The position numbers and the translations under genes are program-made. From Aphrophora alni (Eukaryota > Arthropoda > Insecta > Hemiptera > Aphrophoridae), in the NCBI GenBank assembly GCA_963513935.1, contig OY740772.1:12804098-12868097 (forward strand): 64,000 bases of DNA, read 5' to 3'. Position 1 is the first letter of the stretch. Each line of letters starts with the position of its first letter. A model generated the notes under the pieces. It had not been told where the DNA came from. It was given only the letters and a program-made list of their open reading frames with translations, and did not search any database. Positions 23,001 through 34,001 of the stretch are shown here, piece after piece.

Positions 23001-23889
23001 TGTGAGGCCGGAGCATGGGTTACTCAAAGGAGAACTCTGGAAACTTGGGCTAACGGATGACACGACCTGTAGGAACTGCAAGGAAAGTGAGGAAACCCCT
23101 CATCACCTACTGTGAGGCCGGAGCATGGGTTACTCAAAGGAGAACTCTGGAAACTTGGGCTAACGGATGACACGACCTATAGGAACTGCAAGGAGAGTGA
23201 GGAAACCCCTCATCACCTACTGTGAGGCCGGAGCATGGGTTACTCAGAGGAGAACTCTGGAAACTTGGGCTAACGGATGACACGACCTATAGGAACTGCA
23301 AGGAGAGTGAGGAAACCCCTCATCACCTACTGTGAGGCCGGAGCATGGGTTACTCAAAGGAGAACTCTGGAAACTTGGGCTAACGGATGACACGACCTAT
23401 AGGAACTGCAAGGAGAGTGAGGAAACCCCTCATCACCTACTGTGAGGCCGGAGCATGGGTTACTCAGAGGAGAACTCTGGAAACTTGGGCTAACGGATGA
23501 CACGACCTATAGGAACTGCAAGGAGAGTGAGGAAACCCCTCATCACCTACTGTGAGGCCGGGGCATGGGTTACTCAGAGGAGAACTCTGGAAACTTGGGC
23601 TAACGGATGACACGACCTATAGGAACTGCAAGGAGAGTGAGGAAACCCCTCATCACCTACTGTGAGGCCGGAGCATGGTTTACTCAGAGAAGAACTCTGG
23701 AAGCTTGGGCTAACGGATGACACGACCTGTAGGAACTGCAAGGAGAGTGAGGGTACCCCTCATCACCTACTGTGAGGCCGGAGCATGGTTTACTCAGAGA
23801 AGAACTCTGGAAGCTTGGGCTAACGGATGACACGACCTGTAGGAACTGCAAGGAGAGTGAGGAAACCCCTCATCACCTACTGTGAAGCC
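20042..23889 (+). repeat. LINE-derived satellite, 35 copies of 110 bp
   Basis: Thirty-five consecutive units, each exactly 110 bp. The marker TACTCAGAGG or TACTCAAAGG falls every 110 bp from 20051 to 23791 with no indels. The first read of the unit encodes LGLTDDTTYRNCKESEETP followed by HHLL, the C-terminal Cys/His knuckle of R1/LOA-like LINE ORF2. The usual following CEA is present in the DNA (TGTGAGGCC) but out of frame by one base. Since 110 is not a multiple of 3, the array cannot be read as a repeat protein. Units differ at about six positions (e.g. AAGCTT/AAACTT, CCTAT/CCTGT, GAGAG/GAAAG). The last two units are the most divergent (CATGGTTTACTCAGAGAAG). Confidence 0.97.
20271..22470 (+). 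repeat. 1100-bp higher-order duplication inside the satellite
   Basis: By the variant positions I scored, units 3-12 (20271-21370) and units 13-22 (21371-22470) carry the same series of variants in the same order. This includes the rare AATTGC variant at the start of each block and the GGGCATGGG variants. Units before and after do not continue the match. So ten units were duplicated as one block, by unequal exchange in nature or by an assembly error. Confidence 0.85.
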
Positions 23890-23970
23890 GTAGCTATTAA
23901 AAAGCAAGAACTTTGGGAAAATAAATATTATTTAAAAATAATCTACCTAATCGGCCTCCATGTTTCATTT
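23890..23970 (+). pseudogene. End of the LINE ORF2 after the satellite
   Basis: The last unit reads out of the array as CEAVAIKKQELWENKYYLKI, the expected LINE sequence after the knuckle (typically a CxAL-R-R-G-L-like tail). This shows the satellite lies inside, not beside, the LINE 3' coding end. Confidence 0.6.
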
Positions 23971-25134
23971 TCGTTTTTTTACTAACAAACTACCTATAGA
24001 CATTTTTACCAACGAAAGTTCGATTGATTAGTATTATAATAACAAATGGGTCGTGAGAAAGTTTGTGCAATGTTTTTGCACCATTTATTAAAATGAAATT
24101 TTGGAAATATCTTGGAATGAATGAAAATGTACCGGAAGAATCGCTTTCATACAAGAGTGAAAAGAATTGACAAATACAGGTTTTTTTTTTTTTACATAAT
24201 TTGGCCCAAAATGAGACACTTTTGTTGTTACTCCTGTACTCTAAGGTTCGAAAAACCCGGATTATCCGAGATATTTGAAAAAAAAGTTCTAATAGTTGTC
24301 AAAAAATCTGTAAAAACTAAGTTGTAAAATAGAAACTTTATTTTTTATTGTTTTTCGAAAAATGGATATTTTCAGTAAAAGCAAACTATTCAAAACGTAA
24401 GGATGAAATTGTGGAAAACCTTTTCTAAATATCTGAAATTCATTCGTGTGGTTTCACTCAAGATGAATAAATTTTATCTCTAAAAAAATCGTTGAAAATG
24501 TTTATTTTCTTACTTATGAGGTTTTCTTGCACACACACACACATATATATAGTTAAATCAGTGTATAAAACATTTTTTATTTAAAAGTAATTTGTATAGT
24601 TACATAAAATTACATATACAGTATATATTATATATTCTAAATGAAAGAGTTATTTCCCCATATTTTAGTATATCTTTATACAGTAGCAAACTTTGTGCAT
24701 AGATTATTTACGCAACTTTTTGTCCAACATGGTTGTTAGGGCGGGAACGAGGCGTAGCACATCCGTAAATTAAACATAATGACTTATTTAAATTGATAAT
24801 GCTCCAACACCGGTTCTGTCTAACACTGATTTGTACATGTCACGTGTCCGGCTTTTACCGGAATACTTAAGATTGCATCAATACGTCCTAGTGCTTCCTG
24901 CTGACCTCGAGGTTCCCTCACAGTGGAAAGGATCATTTATAATCCAGGCTTAAATCGGTCTTCTACGTATTGACAAAAGCTGACCTAATTCTCGCTTCAA
25001 ATGACGCTAAATTGGTTTTTATAACTCGTTCATATTATGAGGGATTTTACTGTTTGTACGAATAATCCAAGACACAAAGTATTAATTCTGATTAATTCAA
25101 ATATATATTTTCTTACCCAGATACTAAATATACG
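23971..25134. other. No recognisable gene
   Basis: AT-rich 3' flank of the LINE. A short CA run then AT at 24531-24552. 24720-24960 is GC-richer with no assignable frame. ORF 24121-24327 has no motif. Confidence 0.45.
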
Positions 25135-25340
25135 ATAAGTTATTTTTGAAATGGCGTCCATCCATCGTTGTAGTTTGTAGACGATAGCGGTTACATAAAT
25201 AAAGGAACATGATATTCCGTATAGGGGACCCTGTATAGAACCCTGTTTAAATTTAGAAAAAATGAATTTAAAATGTCAAAATGGCGGCCATAATAACAGT
25301 TTTTGGTTCATATCAGCAATTATTAAATTAGAGGTTAGTT
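25135..25340 (+). repeat. ATGGCGG repeat family C, arm 1
   Basis: Blocks: GACGATAGCGGTTACATAAA, GTATAGGGGACCCTGTATAGAACCCTGTTTAAATT, AAAATGTCAAAATGGCGGCCATAA. The same family appears inverted at 27560-27765 on the far side of a LINE, and at 34600-34790, 58140-58840 and 60300-60450. Confidence 0.65.
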
Positions 25341-25354
25341 GACAATATCAAGTA

Positions 25355-26875
25355 TTATATATTTGGGTCACAAAGTATTTCTGTTTCGGAGAGGTAAATC
25401 AACAAATACAGTTGATTTTTTGGACCTTGTATTGGAAAGTCTTGAAAAAGGAAAAAAAAATGAAAAGAGTGTTTTTCTGGATCTCTCCAAAGCTGTGGAT
25501 CTGGAGTTACTGTTGCTTCAGCAACTGGCATTAGAGGAGTACCGTTTCTGTGGTTAAAATCTTTTCTTTATAACAGAACACAGCGGGTAAATGTTGCAGG
25601 GAGGCTGTCAAAACTAACCCAGCTGAGATATGGGGTCCCTCGAGGATCAGTTCTCGGACCCGTGCTATTTTAAATTTATATTAATGACCTATCATCAACA
25701 GTGCATGCAGACAGCATAGTGCAATTTGCTGATACAATTTAGAGTTTCCAAGCAGACTCAATTCAAAATTTAGAGCATAAGGCTTTTCTACAAGTCAATG
25801 CTGCAATTAAATAATTTGACAATAAATTATAATAAGACAAAGTACATGTTTTTTACTCGATACATACTCCAAATCAGACACCAAGTGTTATGTTGGATGA
25901 TAACACTTGAAGAGGTCAAAAGTGCAAAGTTTTAACAATAAGTTAACTTGGGTTGATAACATAGCATATATTTGCACACAAATTAGTAAAAGCATATTTA
26001 TACTAAGATATTTGAAATAATACTGCAATCCTACTATTTTATTAGCAGCTTTACTATGGTCTTGTATATCCATATCTGAACTGTGGAATTCTTCTTTGGG
26101 GAAATTCGACAGTTCACAATATGCAAAGGGTTTTTGTCTTGCAAAACAAAGCTATAAGGCTTATGGCAGGTCTAATGAAGAGTTGCGTTGAAGATCTTGG
26201 GGTTTTTACACTTCCGAGTATATATATACTTGAGGTTTAAATTCAAATGTGATCATATACTAAATAAAGATATATACAGTTATAGTACCAGCCAAGCTTA
26301 TACAATAATTAACGTGATATACAGCAAACTTCCTTCACAAGCTGGTGCTAGACTGATAAACAAGCTCCCACAGAGCATTAAAAACTTGCAAGATATTTGA
26401 TCTTTTTTAAAACACCCTTAGACAGCTACTGTTGTCTAGATCTTTCTAATCTGCGGAGGAGTTTTGTGTACTGTAGCCGGCCTTGTGATCATGGATGTGT
26501 TCTCCAATTTTAATAAGAATTAAACACATTGTTGGGGGTCTATGATTATTTTTAATTGTTTGTTTGAATTATTTGTTATATGTTGTTAAATTGTTCAAAT
26601 TTTGAAGCTGTGTCACTTTTGTATGTTACATTTGTTTTACAATTTTAGCATCTTGTAGCAACTTTTAATAATTATTCTATTTAAATTGGATCAATTCTTA
26701 TCTATAGTTCAATTTTAATTTTAATGCTTGTTCCCCCCCCCCCCCTCCTTTAATAGTTATGATTTCTTTTGTTTGTTCAAATTGTATTGTGTTTGGGTAT
26801 TTTTAATGTTAAGTTATGATGGACGAACTTATGAATATGTATGATTTTTGCTGTAACAAATAAATAAATATATAT
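25355..26875 (+). pseudogene. 5'-truncated Jockey/CR1-like LINE, RT to 3' end
   Basis: Frame 25339-25557 gives GKSTNTVDFLDLVLESLEKG and SVFLDLSKAVD, the RT motif with the first catalytic Asp region. It then shifts to LRYGVPRGSVLGPVLF and IYINDLSSTVHADSIVQFAD; the second catalytic pair is damaged (FADT instead of FADD). Further on come LWGNSTVHNMQRVFVLQNKA and, at 26188-26400, LPSQAGARLINKLPQSIKNL, the typical C-terminus. The 3' end is an A-rich AACAAATAAATAAATATAT tail at 26858-26876. Many stops and frameshifts: not functional. C13 at 26733-26745. Confidence 0.85.
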
Positions 26876-27081
26876 TGCAATGAGGAAGCCTTGTACCTAT
26901 TTCACGGAAAGACAAATCGTAAATACTCCATTTTACAAAAAATACAAACTGTATTCAAACATGGGGAAATATCTCATACGCAGAAACCTAACAACACACG
27001 TAATATCGATTTAACCTTTAACCTCAAATGTTACAACAAAAAAAAATATATATTGTTTATTAATTCTGAAAGTGTTTATCT

Positions 27082-27130
27082 TGCAATAAATTAATTAATG
27101 ATTATCAACAATTAAAATTAATTTATTGCA
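27082..27130. repeat. Perfect 15-bp stem hairpin
   Basis: TGCAATAAATTAATT at 27082-27096 is perfectly inverted at 27116-27130, with a 19-nt loop. AT-rich; may be the remnant of a palindromic element. Confidence 0.7.
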
Positions 27131-27402
27131 TTTATTTACTGTAACGTTGGAAAATATTCAAATCAGCAGTTTAACAATGGCATTTTATTTAGTATTGGGA
27201 AATTGACGTGCAGTTTTCCCTGAATATTTTGGTAGCTGCGGAAATTAATAAGAATTGTAATTTTGTTACAGAAATGTTACGAGCCACTCTCTGAAGATTG
27301 TTTCACTCTTTGAATCATTAAAGTTTTGTTGGTAAGTTTATTTTGTTAATTATTATTCAGTTATTGAAGGTGTATATTTTTTTTCTTGTTGTTTATAATG
27401 TA

Positions 27403-27413
27403 ACTCTCTCTCT

Positions 27414-27475
<62 letters not shown>
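27403..27475. repeat. (CT)n-C9-(CT)n-(TA)n microsatellite
   Basis: Compound simple repeat: CT units, C9 at 27414-27422, about 14 more CT, then about 12 TA. The ORF that crosses it is discounted. Confidence 0.95.
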
Positions 27476-27477
<2 letters not shown>

Positions 27478-27559
27478 CTTCGCAATTTGTCATGTAGAGT
27501 TGATACCATTACATGCAGAATTGTGTTGTGCACATGTATATCTAATTTAGTCTGTTATA

Positions 27560-27765
27560 TATTGAATAACACACGATATGAACTAAAAATATGTTTTAAA
27601 TTACTGCCATTTTGACATTTTGAATTCTGAATTTCAATAGGGTTCTATATGAGCACAATATAGTACCCTACCTTATAGTAAATTAATGTCCCTATCTTAA
27701 CCTTTGTGGCCGCTATCGTGCTTACGTACAGACGACAACGACGACGGACAGACAGCGTGTCGAAA
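27560..27765 (-). repeat. ATGGCGG repeat family C, arm 2 (inverted)
   Basis: Reverse complement reads GTACGTAAGCACGATAGCGGCC, AAGATAGGGAC, ATTGTGCTCATATAGAACCC, TATTGAAATTCAG, AAAATGTCAAAATGGCAG, aligning with 25135-25340. The two arms enclose about 2.2 kb including the LINE. The ORF 27706-27933 starts inside the repeat. Confidence 0.65.
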
Positions 27766-28531
27766 TATACTTTTCTCTTTCCTTTGAAGATCAATCAAAA
27801 ACAGATGTTGAAAAATAAGGTTCGTGGAAATTTGGAAAATACCAAAACGAACCCTGACCATCATTTAAAACAACGAATGTTGTCAATTTTCGGTATAATT
27901 GACATTTTAGAAACAGCTGATTATAATCGTTAAGAACTTCATAATTAATGTGTCAAATAATTGTACAAAAGCATAACTGGTGTCTTATTTTGAAACCCTG
28001 ACGCTGAGAGTAGCTTGCCATAACGTAACGTTGCTCAGCCATTAGAGCTTATGATATTTGTCTAGCCCAGATTGTCTAGATGAAAATCTTGTCGTCATTA
28101 AATGCTAATTAGTCTTCAGATCACTTAATTACGGCTTAACTGTATTGAAAGATATGACATAACGTAGTCACGAGATGAGTCAAAATATCGCTCAGCTGTT
28201 TTATCTTGGATATATCGGGAACGATGATCACGTATTTAAAAACTGGGGAGGAGAAAACGGTAGTTACACCATACAATAAATTGAGTATTCTGTTATTGAT
28301 CTCCAGATAATGTACAACTCCTTCCTTAAGCAGGTCACGAGATGTGTCCTCAAATAATCTTCAGTGAAGGGCGTGCCTAGCTGTCACAAAAATCCTAGTC
28401 ACAAAAATCGCAGTCGCCTATAGGCAAGTAGTTGTAGTGGGGGAAACACTGAGCTCAGTCTTGCAGTGAGTTTTGTACTGTGCGTTTCGTAGTTATACGT
28501 CCATTTCAAAAACATTGGTTTGTTGCGCTGT
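27766..28531. other. Possible 5' flank of a transposase fragment
   Basis: No ORF with a motif. 28380-28530 is GC-richer and could be the untranslated leader of the transposase remnant that follows. Confidence 0.4.
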
Positions 28532-28842
28532 CATGGAAGATGAAAACGTCATGGAGAAAATTGATGGGAGTAAAGTTCTCCATAGTCAGATTCGCGAAAT
28601 TATATCTAATACCGTATGTATAGTTTTATGAAACAAGAAGCCGAGAACGGAGGAGCTATTAATTTAAGGAAAGTACAAACTTGCATAACAAGCAACTGGT
28701 GTGTTTCCGTTAGATCCATAAAACAAATTTTAAAAGGAATGTTTGCAGGCTGGTACGTCTACGGAGTTTAATACACCTGATTAAAAAAGGGAGAAAATAA
28801 TAACGAACATTGACGACTTCGATCTATGTGTAGTGAGGTTTT
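28532..28842 (+). pseudogene. N-terminal fragment of a DDE (Tc1/IS630-like) transposase
   Basis: From ATG at 28532: MEDENVMEKIDGSKVLHSQI then REIISN, a frameshift, NGGAINLRKVQTCI-like sequence, GVSVRSIKQILKG (a helix-turn-helix resembling TGVSxxTVxRI), and after another shift ITNIDDFDLCVVR. This matches the N-terminal DNA-binding half of insect transposases in which the helix-turn-helix is followed by an IDDFD-C-IR motif before the catalytic domain. Everything after about 28842, including the DDE core, is absent. At least two frameshifts and stops. No terminal repeats defined. Confidence 0.65.
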
Positions 28843-29859
28843 AAATGAAAAATAAATTTTTAAAGAAAGTATGTTATACTAAATAAAAATCAAATCTACT
28901 GCTAAACAATTTTAAGAAACTGAACTTTTTGGGGACTAAACAATTAACAGACGATAAGACGAGAGGGCAATATGGCAAACGGTGACAGCGGAATGGAACT
29001 GAGTGAATGTTTTATCAGCAGTAGTAGTTATGACATTACTTCGCCGTTCGCCATATTTACCCGTGTACCATGGATGCTTACGTCGTGCACTATGAAAGTC
29101 CAGGGTACACTTAACGGACAGCAATCTTCAATTTGTTTTTACATTGTATACAAATGATTAAATTAAACGTAAGTTTGCCAGAAGTAAGATCTTCAGTGTT
29201 TGGAAACACTATACACTTGGTCTGTTGTTTTACCCCTGTTAAAGTGCTTACCTGCGTGTGGTCTAGTTACAATAGAATGAAATGAATATATTAATGTTAT
29301 TCTAATTACATTTACTGTACTGCAAACATGCTATTTGTATTAAAAATTAGTCTGGCAACACTGAAGGACGCTACATTACACCAATACAACACTCAAATCA
29401 TTGGATTTTGTATTGAAGTGGTGTATATTAACCTATATACAAAGTGTGTCAAGCTGCCCTACGGAATATAGGTCACCCCTTTCGTGTCTAGCGGGGAGGG
29501 AGAGGGAGGGGGTAAACTCCTTATTATTAGTAGATTATCTTCACAACAGACAACCTTTTCAAATACATTGATTTAACAGTTTTTAATACAGATTTGCTCT
29601 AATTAATAATAATTACTAACATGCAGGTTTTAACTCTGTGTACAATACTAACTTCTGAATCGATAAAATTAATAAAACCCTAAATATTGCATAAACTTTC
29701 TCAGTCACACATCCACAAAACTTTTCATCACACGGTCAATTTCTTTAGTTGTCAGTCATAAAAAAATGAAAATGAACTATGGACGTCTATAAATAAATAT
29801 ATATACAAATAAGGGTCTAAACTTGCTTCGTTTGTGCCATATAACGCATCCTCAGAGTA
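28843..29859. other. No recognisable gene
   Basis: Two opposing ORFs of about 61 codons (28936-29124 minus, 28972-29157 plus) overlap; neither has a known motif. 29440-29520 contains a GGGGAGGGAGAGGGAGGGGG purine tract. Confidence 0.45.
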
Positions 29860-30090
29860 AATTGAATTTGATTAAAATAAAGCTTTTATGGCATCTTCAC
29901 ATTTCACTAAAATTTTAATGAAATCGTTAGACCCGATTTTGAGAAATTACACATTTTATAACAGTATCATTGCCAATGTTAGTTTTTTAACGATAACTCA
30001 CGAAACGGCATTTTTGGCCAAAAGGAATGCACTTGAGTAAAATTTGATCAAAATCAATTTTGAAAAAATCGTAATATTGTGTTTTTATAA
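29860..30090 (+). repeat. Diverged relative of the 55.3-kb tandem unit
   Basis: CATCTTCACATTTCACTAAAATTTTAATGA, AGACCCGATTTTGAGAAATTA, CGATAACTCACGAAACGGCA, GAGTAAAATTTGATCAAAATC. The same word order occurs in the 157-bp units at 55290-56080, where it is tandemly repeated; here it is single. Confidence 0.5.
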
Positions 30091-30179
30091 CCTCCAAATA
30101 GTACTGAGATATGTTTGATTAAAATCTGTAGACGTGTTTGGGCTGCATTGATACGACACATGACACACGCTCTGACAAC

Positions 30180-30290
30180 AGTCATTCCACAACGTCTTTA
30201 TTGGACTCGGAGGACCTCAAAAAGGATACATCCATAAAAATTACATGGATCTTTTGATCCATCGCATAACTTTCCCAATACTACGTTTAA
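30180..30290 (+). repeat. Dispersed repeat D, copy 2
   Basis: GGAGGACCTCAAAAAGGATACATCC, then GGATCTTTTGATCCATCGCATAACTTTCCCA. Aligns with 57540-57640 and the inverted copy at 10950-11035. Confidence 0.5.
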
Positions 30291-31839
30291 GCTAGGAAAT
30301 AATAAGTTTAGCCAAAATCCAATTTTCCAACACCCACTCAGAAATTTAAATAAGAATAGTATTTACATTTTTGGTACCGTTATAAAAAAAAGATGAATAA
30401 TTCTCGGTTTGGATTCAGTTTCTTGGGGGGGGGGGGGGGTCACGACACATTTTTACATTTTCATTCGGTAGTGCAGATAAATATTGTTTACAAGAATTAA
30501 AGTTTAAAAGTAAACTTTTTTTTATAGTTTTGTTTTAATATCTTAAATTCTAATGGATGGATTTAAACAAAATTTATTAACAGTGAGATGTATGAAAGGA
30601 CAGGTAGGGAAGTACAGCGGCTTAACCGTAAAGATATCATTCTTATAGAAAATATCTTCTTCTAATCAAAGAAAATAGAAAATATGGAATTGCATTTTTT
30701 TTTATAACTAAATTTCTATTGTAATTTCCTTTCTTTTTTTTTCTAACTGAGAACTAAACAATTAAACCGAATAATTTACATAATAAATTTTAATGAGTCC
30801 AAAAAAATTAATCAGAAAGTTGAATAATTTAACAAATTTACATTTTTTTATTTATAATAAATAACTTTTAATTAAAAGAATTTAGAAATCAGTTTAAAAT
30901 AAATTAAATATGTTGTAGATTTATTTTGACTATATTTCTTTGAAATTTTGTTGTATTAGAAAAATATAAAGTCTAAAGAGATCCACATTTAAATAAATAT
31001 ATATATGACGGGCGAGTAAAAATTTTAAGTTGATACAACGAAAAACTCACTAACGCGCCATTTCCGAAAACATAAAAGCAGTATCAGTCAAAAGTTGTTT
31101 TAATAGAAAAATATATACATAATTTATTTCTGGTTTAGTGGTTGTGTTTAAGGTTATTTAAAAACAAATTTTGTTTAGGAATCCGTATTTTTTATTACAA
31201 CAAAAATAAGCAATTTCGTCTGAAAAATTTGTTTCTATTTTTTAGGATATTCAACATAATTAAATTTTTTTTGAACTTTTAAGAATTTTTACTTCAAAAT
31301 TGTGAACTTTAGACAAAGGTGAAATAAATAAAGAGATTTTTTCCCTGCAACAAAAAAATGAAGAAAAAATTATGAAATGTATTATATTCTCTAAGTTTTA
31401 TTAGACCAAAATACATATTTTTTATTTCTTCACTCTTTTCTATAAAATTGATGATTTTAAAATAAAATAGTTTTGATTATTGAAAAACTTAGTTATATTG
31501 TTATATATTTTGACAAATTACAATTGTTTAAACTAAATTTTAAGACAAAAGCAGTTTTTTTAACCAGATCTCTTAAAAATAATATAGCTTACCAATAAAA
31601 AATTGAGTTTGAAATTACCTTGAAAACGTATAATTATTTTAAGATATTCCGTATTCTCAATTTAAATGTCTCGTTCTGTATATATGGCTGTGTTTGTCTG
31701 ACCTATCTGCAAATTAGTTTCTTAAGGCGTTATAATATGTCCAGATGTGCAGATTTTCTTGTCATGACTGAGTATTGAACAATAAATACCCTAAAACTAT
31801 TTCCAAAAAAAACTATATGCCTACAACAAACAAAATAAC
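30291..31839. other. Very AT-rich stretch, no gene
   Basis: About 1.5 kb of strongly AT-rich sequence with no ORF over 60 codons; G15 run at 30425-30439, the longest G run in the window. No repeat assigned. Confidence 0.55.
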
Positions 31840-31990
31840 AAGAGGAAGAAACCTGTCACACTTGACAAGCAGAGTTGTATGATAGGAGATGTACGGGGAA
31901 AAAAATAAGGTGGGGGAAGTCTAGATCATGCGTATAGACTTCTTTTGTTTGTTGTACATTTATAGCAGATGATATATACAATTACTACAG
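31840..31990 (+). repeat. Dispersed repeat G, copy 2
   Basis: AGAGGAAGAAACCTGTCACACTTGACAAGCAGAG, TTGTATGATAGGAGATGTACGGG, ATCATGCGTATAGACTTC, TTTGTTTGTTGTACATTTATAG, in the order seen at 16458-16620. Confidence 0.6.
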
Positions 31991-32699
31991 AATCAGTGCA
32001 TTCTATTCGATTATGAAATGTGACTGTATGTCGAAGAATGAAAATAGGATAACCAAGACAATAATAACAAAAACAACACAAACAGGAATAATGCAATAAA
32101 ATATGGTCAATAATACAATTATTGTAAAATAAACATCAATATGAAAAATGAAAGAAAAAAGGAAATAAACATATTATAGTAAAAGGAATAACTAAAAGCG
32201 GTCGGGCTAAAGGAACGCGTGATGATATGGTACGAAACATAATAGAAAAAAAGGTAGCAAAAAGTAAGATGGCGTCCTACCTCTTGGCGGAAACAACATC
32301 CTACCCTGAACGCCAGTGGTGAGGAACAGGGGTTCAGGTTTCCCATGCTCTCAGCATCTGTTTAAAATAAGTATCGAAATCAGGAGGGCAAACATTGAAA
32401 ACATGAAATATTAAAATGTATAACTCCGGTATATCAGTTAACAATGTAAGACAAATGGCAAATGGTACTGGAGTTTTAAGGGCGGTACAAATGTTTGGCT
32501 AAGGAAGAGGGGCAAAAATTGACTGTCAAATACAGAAGAACTAAAAATTTAGCCTACATAAAAACTATTTTTTAAATTGCTAAAAACAATTCTCGTGTGT
32601 GATATTAAACTAAAGTATGTTGTCGGTTAAATTCTATTTTATATACATATATTTTGTATTCTAATATCGGGAATAGCACATTATAGGCGCGTGCAAAAA
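31991..32699. other. No recognisable gene
   Basis: Minus-strand ORF 32119-32346 ends in poly-aromatic low-complexity sequence from an A-rich tract; not credible as a gene. Nothing else recognised. Confidence 0.45.
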
Positions 32700-33000
32700 A
32701 ACAAAAGAACAGTATGGGAAATAGAGGGGAGGAAACTGCTCCAACCAAACTTGACAAGTAGAGGTGTATGACAAAAAAAAGTTGTGGTTTAAAGGGAAAA
32801 ACTTCGGGGTCATCCTCGCCTTAAAAGAAAGAAATCTTTAGCACACGAAACACTTCAATACCGCCAGGGTAATAAGACATCAAGACTTGTACAAGAAAGA
32901 CCTGATAGGAAAGAGAAGGTAATCCGAGACTAAATGAATAAGGTGTAAATCCAGTGAGTATTTCAGGAATACCACACCCGTACTCATTATAATTGAGTTC
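32700..33000 (+). repeat. Dispersed repeat G copy 3, then SINE-like family S copy 5
   Basis: 32710-32790 is repeat G (GAAATAGAGGGGAGGAAACTGCTCC, AAACTTGACAAGTAGAGGTGTATGAC). 32860-33000 is family S (TACCGCCAGGGTAATAAGACATC, TTGTACAAGAAAGACCTGATAGG, AAGGTGTAAATCCAGTGAG, CCCGTACTCATTATAATTGAGTTCCTGA). Confidence 0.6.
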
Positions 33001-33002
33001 CT

Positions 33003-33118
33003 GAAAAGGGAGAGAGCTGTATGAAAGGATTAGGTGGGAGATCTACGGAGTAGTGAGGGTGGGGTAGCTAGGACATGAGCGCAAGCTTATTCTTTAGTTT
33101 GTTGTAGCTCTATAGAAA
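33003..33118 (+). repeat. Dispersed repeat G, copy 4 (3' part)
   Basis: GAGAGCTGTATGAAAGGATTAG, AGTGAGGGTGGGGTAGCTAGGACATGAGCGCAAG, TTTAGTTTGTTGTAGCTCTATAG. It directly abuts the foldback element at 33119. Confidence 0.6.
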
Positions 33119-33550
33119 TACAGGGTATTTCTGTAATGCGCGGAGATAATTTAGGGGTGGTTATATGGGTCAAAATAATGAAAAAAGTTCCTATAAACAT
33201 GTCCGGAAATGATTCTTTTACCAGTTATCCGCCATTTTTTTTACTAAATAATTTATATCTCTAAAATGGCTTAACCGATTGAGTTGAAATTTTGCAAGGT
33301 AGCCATCAATGTAAAGACCTAGTTTGAAAAAATAATAAACTTGCGGCGGCCATTTAAAAATGGAGGCGGCCATTTAAAAATTATAAATGTATATACATTG
33401 AAATGATGAGTTATTTTCGTTTGAAACAAAATGGCGGATAGCTGGTAAAAGAAGCGTTTTTGGACTATGGTTATAGTAACCTTTTTCTTCAGTTTGACCG
33501 GTATAACCACCCCTTGAATTATCTCCGCGCATTTCAGAAGCACCCTGTAT
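33119..33550. mobile_element. 432-bp foldback element with ATGGCGG arms
   Basis: Left end TACAGGGTATTTCTGTAATG, then CGCGGAGATAATTTAGGGGTGGTTATA; right end is its reverse complement with few changes (CCTTGAATTATCTCCGCGCA ... CACCCTGTA). Arms extend about 120 bp and include TTATCCGCCATTTTT on the left and AAAATGGCGGATAGCTGG on the right. The centre holds tandem CGGCGGCCATTTAAAAATGG. Outer TA suggests a TA target. The two minus-strand ORFs across it are reads through the palindrome. Confidence 0.8.
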
Positions 33551-34001
33551 AGACATTGCAGTTGTCGCCATAGATATCAATGAAATATTTACCGATTATA
33601 TACATGAAATACAATCTGACCGATGTTCATCAAATTGTTTACTGATTTTTTTGAAATAACACAAGATCACTAATAAGAATAGTTGTACAATTTTTAACAT
33701 GTTTGGAATGTTTGAAATTTAATAAATCTGGTATATACATTGATTTTGATAAAGTTTCAGACAAAACTTTTGAATTGTATCAAATTATGATTATTATTAT
33801 TATTATTTTTTTAATTCCGTAAAATTGGATTTCTTTAAGAATGAAACTCTAAAGTAACATGCATATTTCATTATTTTGAATTTAAATAAAATCACAGAAC
33901 ATTACGGTTATTAACATTCAGACCTGAACAAACTGAAAAGTAAATAAAAACAATTGAATTAATGAATAAAATAAATAATTACACTCAATATTTTATAATT
34001 A
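33551..34001. other. No recognisable feature
   Basis: AT-rich, with an ATTATTATTATTATTATT tract near 33789. Nothing else. Confidence 0.5.

Noticed and set aside
20042..23889. CRISPR array or a repeat-protein gene
   Set aside because: Units are contiguous with no unique spacers, the 110-bp period is not a multiple of 3, and the unit derives from a LINE in a eukaryotic genome.
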